Below, piece after piece: positions 13,601 to 20,964 of a stretch of 33,207 bases of DNA. Numbering within the stretch: position 1 is the stretch's first letter; every line of letters begins with the position of its first letter. Below the pieces are notes generated by a model. The model had not been told where the DNA came from, did no database searches, and worked only from the letters and a program-made list of their open reading frames with translations. The stretch comes from Patescibacteria group bacterium UBA1875 (GTDB lineage Bacteria > Patescibacteriota > CPR2 > UBA1875). A program made the position numbers and the translations under genes. Location of the stretch: the NCBI GenBank assembly GCA_002338125.1, contig DDHN01000008.1:15740-48946 (forward strand), in the 5' to 3' direction.

Positions 13601-15921
13601 ATGCTAGCAGTATTTTTGCAATTACAAATCTATCAATAGCAATAATATCCTTCATACTTGGTTTTTTTGCTTATATAAAAAACAAAAAAAATTTTGTAAA
13701 TATCTTTTGGTTTTTCGCCAGCATTTTTATATCTATTTGGAGTCTCTCTTTGTATGCAGTAGTGACTACAAATAGTGAGTTTTTTGCAAATTATTGGCAA
13801 TACCTACTTGATTCTTCGGCAATATTTGTGCCAGCACTTTTCCTTTTGTTTGTTATAGCCGTTGTTGGCAAAAATTTTAACAAAAAGTTTTTTTTGTTAT
13901 TAATGTTACCTGCTTTGCTAGTCTCTATTTTTAGTTTTTTCCCATGCTATAGGGTTGGGATGACCCAAACATTTATTTTTGATTATTGGGTTGACCCAGG
14001 CAGTTGTTATCTCATAGCTCCAATATTTTATCTTCTTTATGTTTTATCATCTTTAATCTTTTTGATTTTGAATATAAGAAAAACTCATGGATCGAAAAAA
14101 CAACAATTAATATATATTTTTTTAGCGGCTTTAATTGGTTTCACGGGAGGGGCAACAAACTATTTACCGCAAACTTTTGGTATTTACCCTTTTGGAAATT
14201 ATTTCATAATATTTTATGTTGTATTTATTACTTATGCCATAGTCAAACACCGCCTTATGGACATCCGCATGGTGGTGGCCCGTTCTGTCGTCTATTCAAT
14301 CTTAATCGCTATTCTTGCTGGTTTTTACGCAGCTTCTGTTCTTGCAATAGAGGCATTTTTATTCCCAGACGCTACCCAACAAATCGATTTTACGCATGGC
14401 GCCATCCGTACTGTTCTTGCGGTTCTTATGGCCTTCTCTTTCCAACCCCTAAAACGTTTTATCACTCGTTTTACAGATAATATCTTCTTTAAAGAACAGT
14501 ATGACGCTGAAGAATTTTTTGATGAAATGGCTCATACGGTTGGTTCTTCGATTATTCTTATCGAAATGATATATAAAACCCTTAGTTTGGCAATAGATAG
14601 AATAAAGATAACCAGAGGAATAGTTGTGGTGCTTGATGATTCCGGAAAGATTCTTGAGTCACAATCTGTTGGTTACAAAAAATCAATCAATATTGATCCA
14701 AGAGACATGGAGAGCTTAGCTCGTGATGGAATAGTCATAGCTGATGAGATATCAGATAATTCAAAATACAAAAAGATTCTTAATAAATACGATGCGACTG
14801 TTTCCGTGCCTTTAAAAACCGATTCTGGGACGGAGGGGGCCATACTTTTTGGTGAAAAGCAGTCCGGTGATATGTACTCAGTCAGTGATGTAAAAGTATT
14901 TGAGATAATTGCACCTGAAATCGCCGTTGCCATAACTAACGCCAAGGCCTATGAAAAGATAGAAAAATTTAACGTCACTCTCCGGCAGGAAGTGAAGAAA
15001 GCTACTCATGAGCTCGAAAAGAAAAATGAACAACTTAGAGAGCTTGATAGAGCCAAGGATGAGTTTATTTCAATGGCTTCACATCAACTCCGGACCCCGC
15101 TAACGGCTATAAAGGGATATCTCTCGATGTTACTTGAAGGCGATGCCGGAGAAATTAAAGTTTCTCAGTATGACTTTGTTAATGAGGCCTTTCAAGGAGC
15201 CAACCGAATGGTCGGCCTTATAAACGACCTCTTGAATGTTTCTAGGATGGAAACTGGTCGTTTCTTTTTAGAGCCATCAGAGATAGATATGGCTAAAATT
15301 GTTGAGGAAGAAGTAAAGCAATTATCAAAACAAGTAAAAGAAAAAGGCCTTAAAATGGACATTGATGTTAAGGGTAAGATCCCTAAAATTTGGGCTGATG
15401 AAACAAAGATACGCCAAGTAATAATGAATTTTGCCGATAATGCGGTTTATTATACAACGAAAGGTGAAATACAGATAACCCTTGAAGCAGACAAAAAATA
15501 TGTTACCTATAAAGTTAAAGATACGGGTATTGGCGTTCCGAAGTCTCAGCAAAAGAATTTGTTCACTAAATTTTATCGAGCTGATAACGCTCGTCATGTT
15601 CGACCAGATGGAACAGGCCTTGGAATATATCTTGCAAAAAAAGTTATCGATGACCACGGCGGAGAGATAATCTTCAAATCTGAGGAGGGCAAAGGATCAG
15701 TCTTCGGATTTAAGATACCGATACAGTCAAGTTTGAAAATAAAGCGAGTTTCTGCCCCTCAACCGAGAGTCCACACTACAAAACCGGAAATAGGGGAATT
15801 AGCGGCAGGGATTGGTATTGATCCAAAGGTTCTTGAAGCTACTGAAAAAGCTGGTCTAGAACCGCCACTTGCTGACAGCACCGACAATCAAGAGCTCACA
15901 AAAGAAGTTATTGAAAAATAG
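13597..15921 (+). CDS. Multi-pass membrane sensor histidine kinase
   Basis: A 774-residue kinase. The first about 290 residues hold eight or nine hydrophobic segments, ending in KHRLMDIRMVVARSVVYSIL, a pattern of 7TM-type sensor modules. A GAF-like region follows (about 310-460), then a coiled linker. The HisKA domain has phospho-acceptor H496 in MASHQLRTPLTAIKGYLSML. The HATPase domain has the N box NFADNAVYYT, G1 DTGIGVP, F box FTKFYR and G2 GTGLGIYLAK. A 60-residue Pro-rich tail follows. No receiver domain is fused and no regulator gene is adjacent; the stand-alone receiver at 8667-9059 is the only candidate partner here. Coupling to the HAD gene (ATGA overlap) hints at membrane or lipid-state sensing, which is inference. 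Confidence 0.93.
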   Translation: MNASSIFAITNLSIAIISFILGFFAYIKNKKNFVNIFWFFASIFISIWSLSLYAVVTTNSEFFANYWQYLLDSSAIFVPALFLLFVIAVVGKNFNKKFFLLLMLPALLVSIFSFFPCYRVGMTQTFIFDYWVDPGSCYLIAPIFYLLYVLSSLIFLILNIRKTHGSKKQQLIYIFLAALIGFTGGATNYLPQTFGIYPFGNYFIIFYVVFITYAIVKHRLMDIRMVVARSVVYSILIAILAGFYAASVLAIEAFLFPDATQQIDFTHGAIRTVLAVLMAFSFQPLKRFITRFTDNIFFKEQYDAEEFFDEMAHTVGSSIILIEMIYKTLSLAIDRIKITRGIVVVLDDSGKILESQSVGYKKSINIDPRDMESLARDGIVIADEISDNSKYKKILNKYDATVSVPLKTDSGTEGAILFGEKQSGDMYSVSDVKVFEIIAPEIAVAITNAKAYEKIEKFNVTLRQEVKKATHELEKKNEQLRELDRAKDEFISMASHQLRTPLTAIKGYLSMLLEGDAGEIKVSQYDFVNEAFQGANRMVGLINDLLNVSRMETGRFFLEPSEIDMAKIVEEEVKQLSKQVKEKGLKMDIDVKGKIPKIWADETKIRQVIMNFADNAVYYTTKGEIQITLEADKKYVTYKVKDTGIGVPKSQQKNLFTKFYRADNARHVRPDGTGLGIYLAKKVIDDHGGEIIFKSEEGKGSVFGFKIPIQSSLKIKRVSAPQPRVHTTKPEIGELAAGIGIDPKVLEATEKAGLEPPLADSTDNQELTKEVIEK

Positions 15922-15939
15922 GGTTTTTTTAGGTATAAT
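15911..15939 (+). promoter_or_regulatory. Promoter of tRNA-Glu
   Basis: TTGAAA (15911-15916), a 17-base spacer and TATAAT (15934-15939). The -35 box lies in the last codons of the histidine kinase gene. Confidence 0.85.
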
Positions 15940-15951
15940 CTTGTAGCTTAC

Positions 15952-16026
15952 GGCCCGTTCGTCTAGTGGTCAGGACGTCAGGTTTTCATCCTGGAAACAG
16001 GGGTTCGATTCCCCTACGGGCTACCA
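15952..16026 (+). tRNA. tRNA-Glu (TTC)
   Basis: Acceptor GGCCCGT/ACGGGCT with a G1-U72 wobble, discriminator A and encoded CCA. Anticodon stem TCAGG/CCTGG with loop TTTTCAT gives TTC. T arm AGGGG-TTCGATT-CCCCT. It is a single-gene unit with its own promoter and terminator. Confidence 0.96.
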
Positions 16027-16064
16027 AAGAGATGAGAATGAATCCGTTCATTGTCATCTCTTTT
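16026..16064 (+). terminator. Terminator of tRNA-Glu
   Basis: AAAGAGATGA and AATGAA pair with TTCATT and TCATCTCTTT around TCCG, with a single G-G mismatch in a 16-pair stem and a TTTT tail. Its 3' arm contains the -35 box of the next gene. Confidence 0.85.
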
Positions 16065-16080
16065 ATAAATAGGTTAAAAT
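16051..16080 (+). promoter_or_regulatory. Promoter of the beta-lactamase-like gene, leaderless type
   Basis: TTGTCA (16051-16056), an 18-base spacer and TAAAAT (16075-16080). Six bases (ACCTAT) separate the -10 from the ATG at 16087, and no ribosome site is seen. Confidence 0.6.
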
Positions 16081-16086
16081 ACCTAT

Positions 16087-17031
16087 ATGGCATTGATGTA
16101 CAAACATGGAAAATTAGGCCAGAAAAAGCCTGAATTTATTGCTTATCTTATTATTTTTTTAATAGTTATCATGCTTGTTTCTCTTGGATACTATATAATA
16201 AATAAAAAAGGGCCCGATATGGCACCAGATGATAATGAACTTATTAATTTACTCCCAAATGAACCGCAGCTGGCGTTAAAAAAAGAAACAGAAGATATAG
16301 TGGTTCAAATTGAAACTTATCTTTCAACCCAAAAAGGTACATACGGTTATTCTGTTTTAGAGCTTGATGATGGTCGGAGTTTTGGGAAGCGAGAATCTAC
16401 TTACTATACTGCTGCTAGTACCGTAAAAGTAGCTATTGCCACTTACGTATATGATCAAATAAAGACCGGAAAAGTATCAGCCGATAAGTTGCTTACTTAT
16501 ACCGGAGCGGACTACGAACAAGGGACGGGCAGCATTCAACATGAAAAATTAGGCACAAAATACAAGATATCATATCTTTTAGAGCGGATGATTGTTGTTT
16601 CTGATAATGTAGCCACCAATATTTTAATGAGATATTTTGGTCGATCTAATATCCAAAACTTTTTAGATAAAAATGGTCTTACGGAATGTAAGGTTTCTAC
16701 AAATGACGTCACTCCGCGCTCGATGACAAAACTTCTAAGTTTAATCTATAACGAAAAATTAATTCCTTCTTCCAGTAAAAATCAACTCTTATCGTATATG
16801 AAAAAATCAATCACTGAAACACGACTGGTAGCCGGAGTACCTAAGGAGATTGAGGTGGCTCATAAAATAGGATCATGGAGTGGGGCGATCTCGGATGTTG
16901 GAATTGTTTTTACTGAAAATAGAGAATACGCAATAGCGGTCTATTCCGAGGGTGTTGCTTGGGGGGAGGCAACCGATAACGTAATTGCTCAGATTTCGAA
17001 AATGATTTATGACTTTGAAACAAGTTTTTAA
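16087..17031 (+). CDS. Membrane-anchored class-A beta-lactamase-like serine hydrolase
   Basis: A 314-residue protein with one N-terminal membrane helix (about 18-38, IAYLIIFLIVIMLVSLGYYI) and a penicillin-binding/beta-lactamase fold outside the membrane. The SXXK motif is S111-TVK114 in YTAASTVKVA, the SDN loop is S172-D173-N174 in VVSDNVATN, and the third motif reads K260-I-G in AHKIGSWSG (usually KTG). The omega-loop glutamate that deacylates beta-lactams in class A enzymes has no clear counterpart: the region between SDN and KIG reads LTECKVSTNDVTPRSM and is short. It is therefore more likely a peptidoglycan-related or unknown acyl-enzyme hydrolase than a resistance enzyme, though this is inference. 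Confidence 0.85.
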   Translation: MALMYKHGKLGQKKPEFIAYLIIFLIVIMLVSLGYYIINKKGPDMAPDDNELINLLPNEPQLALKKETEDIVVQIETYLSTQKGTYGYSVLELDDGRSFGKRESTYYTAASTVKVAIATYVYDQIKTGKVSADKLLTYTGADYEQGTGSIQHEKLGTKYKISYLLERMIVVSDNVATNILMRYFGRSNIQNFLDKNGLTECKVSTNDVTPRSMTKLLSLIYNEKLIPSSSKNQLLSYMKKSITETRLVAGVPKEIEVAHKIGSWSGAISDVGIVFTENREYAIAVYSEGVAWGEATDNVIAQISKMIYDFETSF

Positions 17032-17042
17032 CGTTGTAGAAT
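17015..17042 (+). promoter_or_regulatory. Main promoter of the glycolytic operon
   Basis: TTGAAA (17015-17020), a 16-base spacer and TAGAAT (17037-17042). It overlaps the end of the beta-lactamase-like gene. The short leader carries AGGGGG before the gap ATG. Confidence 0.7.
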
Positions 17043-17062
17043 AAATATGTATAGGGGGTTTG

Positions 17063-18061
17063 ATGAGAATTGCAATTAACGGTTTTGGCCGTATTGGACG
17101 ACAAATTACTAAAATTATTATTGAAGGTAATGAGCATGAGATCGTTGCAATAAATGATCTTACCGATGTTGAGACATTAGCTCATCTTTTGAAATATGAT
17201 TCTAATTACGGGGTATGGGATAGAGATATTCATGGCAAAGATAACTCTCTTTTTGTTGGGGAACACGAAATAAAAGTTTTATCGATTCGTGATCCCAAAA
17301 AACTACCTTGGAAAAAACTTAAAATTGATTTAGTTATCGAATCGACAGGGGCTTTTACTGACCGAAAGGGGGCTTCACTTCATCTAAAAGCTGGGGCTAA
17401 AAAAGTGATTATAACTGCGCCTGCAAAAGACCCTGATATAACTATTGTAATGGGGGTAAACGAAGATAAGTATGATCCCAAAAAACACAAAATTATTTCA
17501 AACGCCTCTTGTACTACCAATTCACTTGCTCCGGTTATGAAAGTAATGGTAGATGATTTTGGGGTGGAGTCAGGCTTTCTTACGACTATTCATTCGTATA
17601 CTAACGATCAAAAGATTCTCGATTTACCCCATAAAGATTTAAGAAGAGCTAGGGCAGCGGCCCTCAACATTATCCCGACTTCTACTGGTGCAGCTCGAGC
17701 TATTTTTGAAGTCATACCTGAGCTTCAAGGAAAGATGAAAGGAATTGCTCTTAGGGTGCCAACCTCAGTAGTTTCGATTTCGGATATCACCTTGAATTTG
17801 AAAAAATCGACCACAGTCGAAAGGATCAACGAGGCCCTGGCTCATGCTGCGGCTAAAAAAATGGTAGGAATATTAACCTGCACCGGAGAGGAATTAGTGT
17901 CATCCGACGTAAAGGCTAATCCGTATTCTTCGATTGTTGATACATCGCTCACTAAAGTAATTGATGGGAAGACGGTCAAGATAATGGTTTGGTATGACAA
18001 TGAGTGGGGTTATTCTTCTCGTGTGGCGGATTTAGCAAATTTTATCGCCAAGAAATCTTAA
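17063..18061 (+). CDS. gap: Glyceraldehyde-3-phosphate dehydrogenase, phosphorylating
   Basis: Oxidises glyceraldehyde-3-phosphate to 1,3-bisphosphoglycerate with NAD. The Rossmann start INGFGRIGRQ is followed by AINDLTD, where D32 after the second strand indicates NAD rather than NADP. The catalytic C150 is in ISNASCTTNSLAPV and its partner H177 in TIHSYTNDQ. RRARAAALNIIPTSTGAA and the closing WYDNEWGYSSRVADL are standard. Length is 332, as expected. I chose ATG 17063, four bases after AGGGGG; a TTG directly before it is too close. First gene of a long operon; only one base separates its stop from pgk. Confidence 0.97.
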   Translation: MRIAINGFGRIGRQITKIIIEGNEHEIVAINDLTDVETLAHLLKYDSNYGVWDRDIHGKDNSLFVGEHEIKVLSIRDPKKLPWKKLKIDLVIESTGAFTDRKGASLHLKAGAKKVIITAPAKDPDITIVMGVNEDKYDPKKHKIISNASCTTNSLAPVMKVMVDDFGVESGFLTTIHSYTNDQKILDLPHKDLRRARAAALNIIPTSTGAARAIFEVIPELQGKMKGIALRVPTSVVSISDITLNLKKSTTVERINEALAHAAAKKMVGILTCTGEELVSSDVKANPYSSIVDTSLTKVIDGKTVKIMVWYDNEWGYSSRVADLANFIAKKS

Positions 18062-18062
18062 A

Positions 18063-19241
18063 ATGAAATCTCATTTAATAACAACCCAAAATGTTAAAGG
18101 CAAAAAAGTTCTTGTCAGGGCCCCTTTTGACCTCCCAATGAATAAAGGTAAAATTACCAATGATAGCCGTCTTCGGTCTGCTATACCAACTTTTCGCTAT
18201 CTTTTAGATGGGGGTGCAGCGATAGTTGTTATCTCTAAAAATGGCCGGCCAGCCGGTAAAAAAGTAAAATCTCTTTCTTTGGCACCAATAGCTAAGCATC
18301 TTGGGAAAATTTTAGATAAAAAGGTAAAGTTTCTGCCTTGTATTGATGGCCCTAGAGTTGAAAAAGCAAAAAAAAATTTAAAGCCCGGGGAGATCTTAGT
18401 ACTTGAAAACCTACGATTTTGGAAAGAAGAGGAAGCAAATGATGAAAAATTTGCAAAAGCTTTAGCGAAGGATATGGACATCTTTGTTTTTGAGGATTTC
18501 CCGAATGCTGGCAATAACCACGCTGGAACTACTGGGGTAGGTAAATTTTTGCCAACTTATGCTGGGATACAATTCGCTAAGGAAGTAGAAACATTAAGTA
18601 AGATTTTTAAGAATCCAAAACCACCTTTTGTGGCAGTTGTTGGTGGGGCTAAAATATCAACAAAAATTGATATCATAAAGAAACTTATCCCTAAAATTGA
18701 TGTTTTGATTGTTGGCGGAGGTATGGCAAATACCATGTTGGTAGCCGAAGGTTATGATATTGGGAAGTCTTTATATGAAGAAGACTATTTGGATACGGCC
18801 GAAGAAATATCTAGGTTATCGGATGAAAACGGGGTGGAGTTACTATTACCTGACGATGTAATTGTCTCAAAGAAAATAGGTGATAAAGTTAAAGTTCAAG
18901 AAAAGGCGATTGATGAGGTTAACAAGAACGAAATTATTATTGATATTGGCAGTAAATCAATCTCTAAATTTGCAGAACCCTTAAAATTTGCCGGAACAAT
19001 TTTTTGGAATGGTCCGCTTGGAATTACCGAATACAAAAGTTCAAGGAAGGGAACTGATGCCGTGGCCCATATAATTGCCGAGAATCAAGGTGATTCCATA
19101 ATTGGCGGAGGTGATACGGTAGCCTCTGTTGATGTTAAGCTTAAATTTAATTTTGTTTCTAGTGGTGGCGGTTCAACCCTTCAATTCATTGCCGGGAATA
19201 AATTGCCAGTAGTGGAGATGTTTAAAGATAGCAAGTTGTGA
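18063..19241 (+). CDS. pgk: Phosphoglycerate kinase, divergent substrate pocket
   Basis: The family moves phosphate from 1,3-bisphosphoglycerate to ADP. The 392 residues match the usual length. The nucleotide side is normal: VVGGAKISTKIDIIKKLIPK, VGGGMANTMLVA, FWNGPLGITEY, GGGDTVASV, SSGGGSTLQF. On the sugar side several residues normally binding 3-phosphoglycerate differ. The usual RVDFNVP reads RAPFDLP (19-25), the usual SHLGRP reads SKNGRP (58-63), and the AHRAH block reads GNNHAG (150-155). R36, R62 and R118 remain. Position between gap and tpiA says it is the operon's PGK, so function is likely conserved with a changed pocket, but loss or altered activity cannot be excluded. The ATG lacks a clear ribosome site. 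Confidence 0.9.
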   Translation: MKSHLITTQNVKGKKVLVRAPFDLPMNKGKITNDSRLRSAIPTFRYLLDGGAAIVVISKNGRPAGKKVKSLSLAPIAKHLGKILDKKVKFLPCIDGPRVEKAKKNLKPGEILVLENLRFWKEEEANDEKFAKALAKDMDIFVFEDFPNAGNNHAGTTGVGKFLPTYAGIQFAKEVETLSKIFKNPKPPFVAVVGGAKISTKIDIIKKLIPKIDVLIVGGGMANTMLVAEGYDIGKSLYEEDYLDTAEEISRLSDENGVELLLPDDVIVSKKIGDKVKVQEKAIDEVNKNEIIIDIGSKSISKFAEPLKFAGTIFWNGPLGITEYKSSRKGTDAVAHIIAENQGDSIIGGGDTVASVDVKLKFNFVSSGGGSTLQFIAGNKLPVVEMFKDSKL

Positions 19242-19265
19242 TAAAATATATTAAGGAGGGATAAA

Positions 19266-20072
19266 GTGAAGCAAAAACTCGTTGTTGCCAACATCAAGAT
19301 GAATCTTTCTGTCCCTGAAAGTACTATTTTATTTGAGCGATATAAAAAAGAAATTAAGCCGATAAGAACTGAGATTGTTGTTTGTCCGTCATATCTTGAT
19401 ATCTATTCGGCAGAAGAGATATTCCAAGGAACAGATATATTAGTTGGTGCTCAGGATATATTTTATGAGGATGAAGGCCGATATACCGGGGAAATTTCAC
19501 CAAATCAATTAAAAGGGTTTGCTGAATATGCTATCGTTGGGCATAGTGAAAGACGAAAAAATTTTGGTGAAACTGATAAGATAGTTGCCAAAAAAGCAGC
19601 AGCAGCAGTTCGCCATGGTATTACTCCGATTATTTGTGTGGGTGAGAATTTGCATGAAAAGATGGACGGTCTCACAAAGCTAGTTGTAACCGGTCAAGCA
19701 GAAGCTTCACTTTCAGAGCTTACGGCCAAAGAAATCGAAAATTCAGTTATTGCTTATGAGCCTGTTTGGGCAATCGGTACGGGGCACAATTGTGATCCGG
19801 CTACGGCTGCTAGTGTAATCAGTAATATTCGAAACTTAATAAAAGTTTTGTTTGGAGAAAAAGCAGCTAAAAAAGTTCGAATTATATACGGTGGTAGCTT
19901 AAATGACAAAAATATTACTGGTTTCTTAAAAGAAAAAGAGATTGAGGGGTTCTTGGTTGGTACATCTTCCTTGGATCATAATATTTTTGCCAAAATGATA
20001 GAAAAGGTTGATCGACCAAAAGCTACGGAACAGAAAACAAAGCCAAAACCCAAAAAGCGAAAAGGAAAGTAA
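19266..20072 (+). CDS. tpiA: Triosephosphate isomerase
   Basis: Interconverts dihydroxyacetone phosphate and glyceraldehyde-3-phosphate. Catalytic residues are all present: N9 and K11 in ANIKMN (usually GNWKMN), H93 in VGHSERRKNFGE and E165 in AYEPVWAIGTG. The phosphate-binding YGGSLNDKN and GFLVGTSSL follow. Length is 268 against about 250. The extra is a basic C-terminal tail, KPKPKKRKGK, which is not part of the fold. The start is GTG at 19266, five bases after GGAGGG. The pgk-tpiA gap contains TGATAAAAT (19239-19247), a possible internal extended -10. The stop overlaps the fba ATG by one base (TAATG). Confidence 0.96.
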   Translation: MKQKLVVANIKMNLSVPESTILFERYKKEIKPIRTEIVVCPSYLDIYSAEEIFQGTDILVGAQDIFYEDEGRYTGEISPNQLKGFAEYAIVGHSERRKNFGETDKIVAKKAAAAVRHGITPIICVGENLHEKMDGLTKLVVTGQAEASLSELTAKEIENSVIAYEPVWAIGTGHNCDPATAASVISNIRNLIKVLFGEKAAKKVRIIYGGSLNDKNITGFLKEKEIEGFLVGTSSLDHNIFAKMIEKVDRPKATEQKTKPKPKKRKGK

Positions 20073-20932
20073 TGCTCACGCCTCCGTTTGCGCTTTATAA
20101 AAAAGCTAAGAAGTCTGGTTATGCAATCGGAGCTTTTAATACTTCGAATATCGAGATTACAAAAGCTATTATAGAAAAAGCTGCCGAGCTTAAATCTCCA
20201 GTTATAATCGAAACATCGGAAGGGGAAATGGAATTTGCTGGAGCCGAAATTGTAGCTGCTGAAGTTAAAGCTATGGCTAAAAATTTTAAAATACCGATTG
20301 TTTTGCACTTAGACCACGGAAAATCATTTGATAGTATTAAAAAAGCCATTAAAGCCGGTTATACCTCGGTCCATATTGATGGTTCTGATCTTTCTTTTTC
20401 GGAAAATACTAAACTTACAAAGGCTGTTTGTGAGTTTGCTCACAATAATGAAGTAACAGTTGAAGGTGAGATAGGCCATATCTCTGGGAAATCGAATTAT
20501 CATAAAAATGACAAAATTATTATTGATAGAAAAAATTTAACTAATCCGGACGAGGCAGCAGAATTTGTTCGAAAAACCAAGATAGATATATTGGCAGTTT
20601 CGATTGGAAATATTCATGGTATTTATGCAGAAAATCCTCTGCTTGACTTTAAACTTTTAGAGGAAATTAGTGCAAAAGTAAAAAAGCCTTTTTCTCTCCA
20701 TGGTGGCTCCGGTATTCCCAAAACTCAAATACAAGAATCAATAAAAAAGGGAGTAGTGAAGATTAATGTTAATACAGAGCTAAGATTAGCTTTTAAAGAA
20801 GGGATAATGCATGAATTTGATGTTCACCCTGATGAGGCGGTCCCTTATAAATATCTTCCAGCTGGGGCAGAGGCAGTCAGCCGAGTTGTTGAGGGTAAAA
20901 TTAGGCTTTTTGGCAGTGACGAAAGGGCATAG
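20072..20932 (+). CDS. fba: Class II fructose-bisphosphate aldolase
   Basis: Zinc-dependent aldolase for fructose-1,6-bisphosphate. The 286 residues carry the family motifs: H79-L-D81-H82-G (catalytic Asp and zinc His), GYTSVHIDGSDLSF, VEGEIG with E133, SIGNIHGIY with zinc ligand H182, SLHGGSGIP with H210, and KINVNTELRLAF, which binds phosphate. The short length resembles the fructose-/tagatose-bisphosphate GatY/KbaY-like aldolases, so the sugar phosphate cannot be fixed by eye. Operon position favours fructose-1,6-bisphosphate. The ATG at 20072 shares one base with the tpiA stop, which suggests coupled translation. Confidence 0.95.
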   Translation: MLTPPFALYKKAKKSGYAIGAFNTSNIEITKAIIEKAAELKSPVIIETSEGEMEFAGAEIVAAEVKAMAKNFKIPIVLHLDHGKSFDSIKKAIKAGYTSVHIDGSDLSFSENTKLTKAVCEFAHNNEVTVEGEIGHISGKSNYHKNDKIIIDRKNLTNPDEAAEFVRKTKIDILAVSIGNIHGIYAENPLLDFKLLEEISAKVKKPFSLHGGSGIPKTQIQESIKKGVVKINVNTELRLAFKEGIMHEFDVHPDEAVPYKYLPAGAEAVSRVVEGKIRLFGSDERA

Positions 20933-20964
20933 ATAGGATATACTAAAAAATACGGAGGGTAATT

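Noticed and set aside
20939..20944. TATACT before ppsA
   Set aside because: The only -35-like box (TTGGCA) is 23 bases away and no TGn extension exists; too weak for a promoter call.
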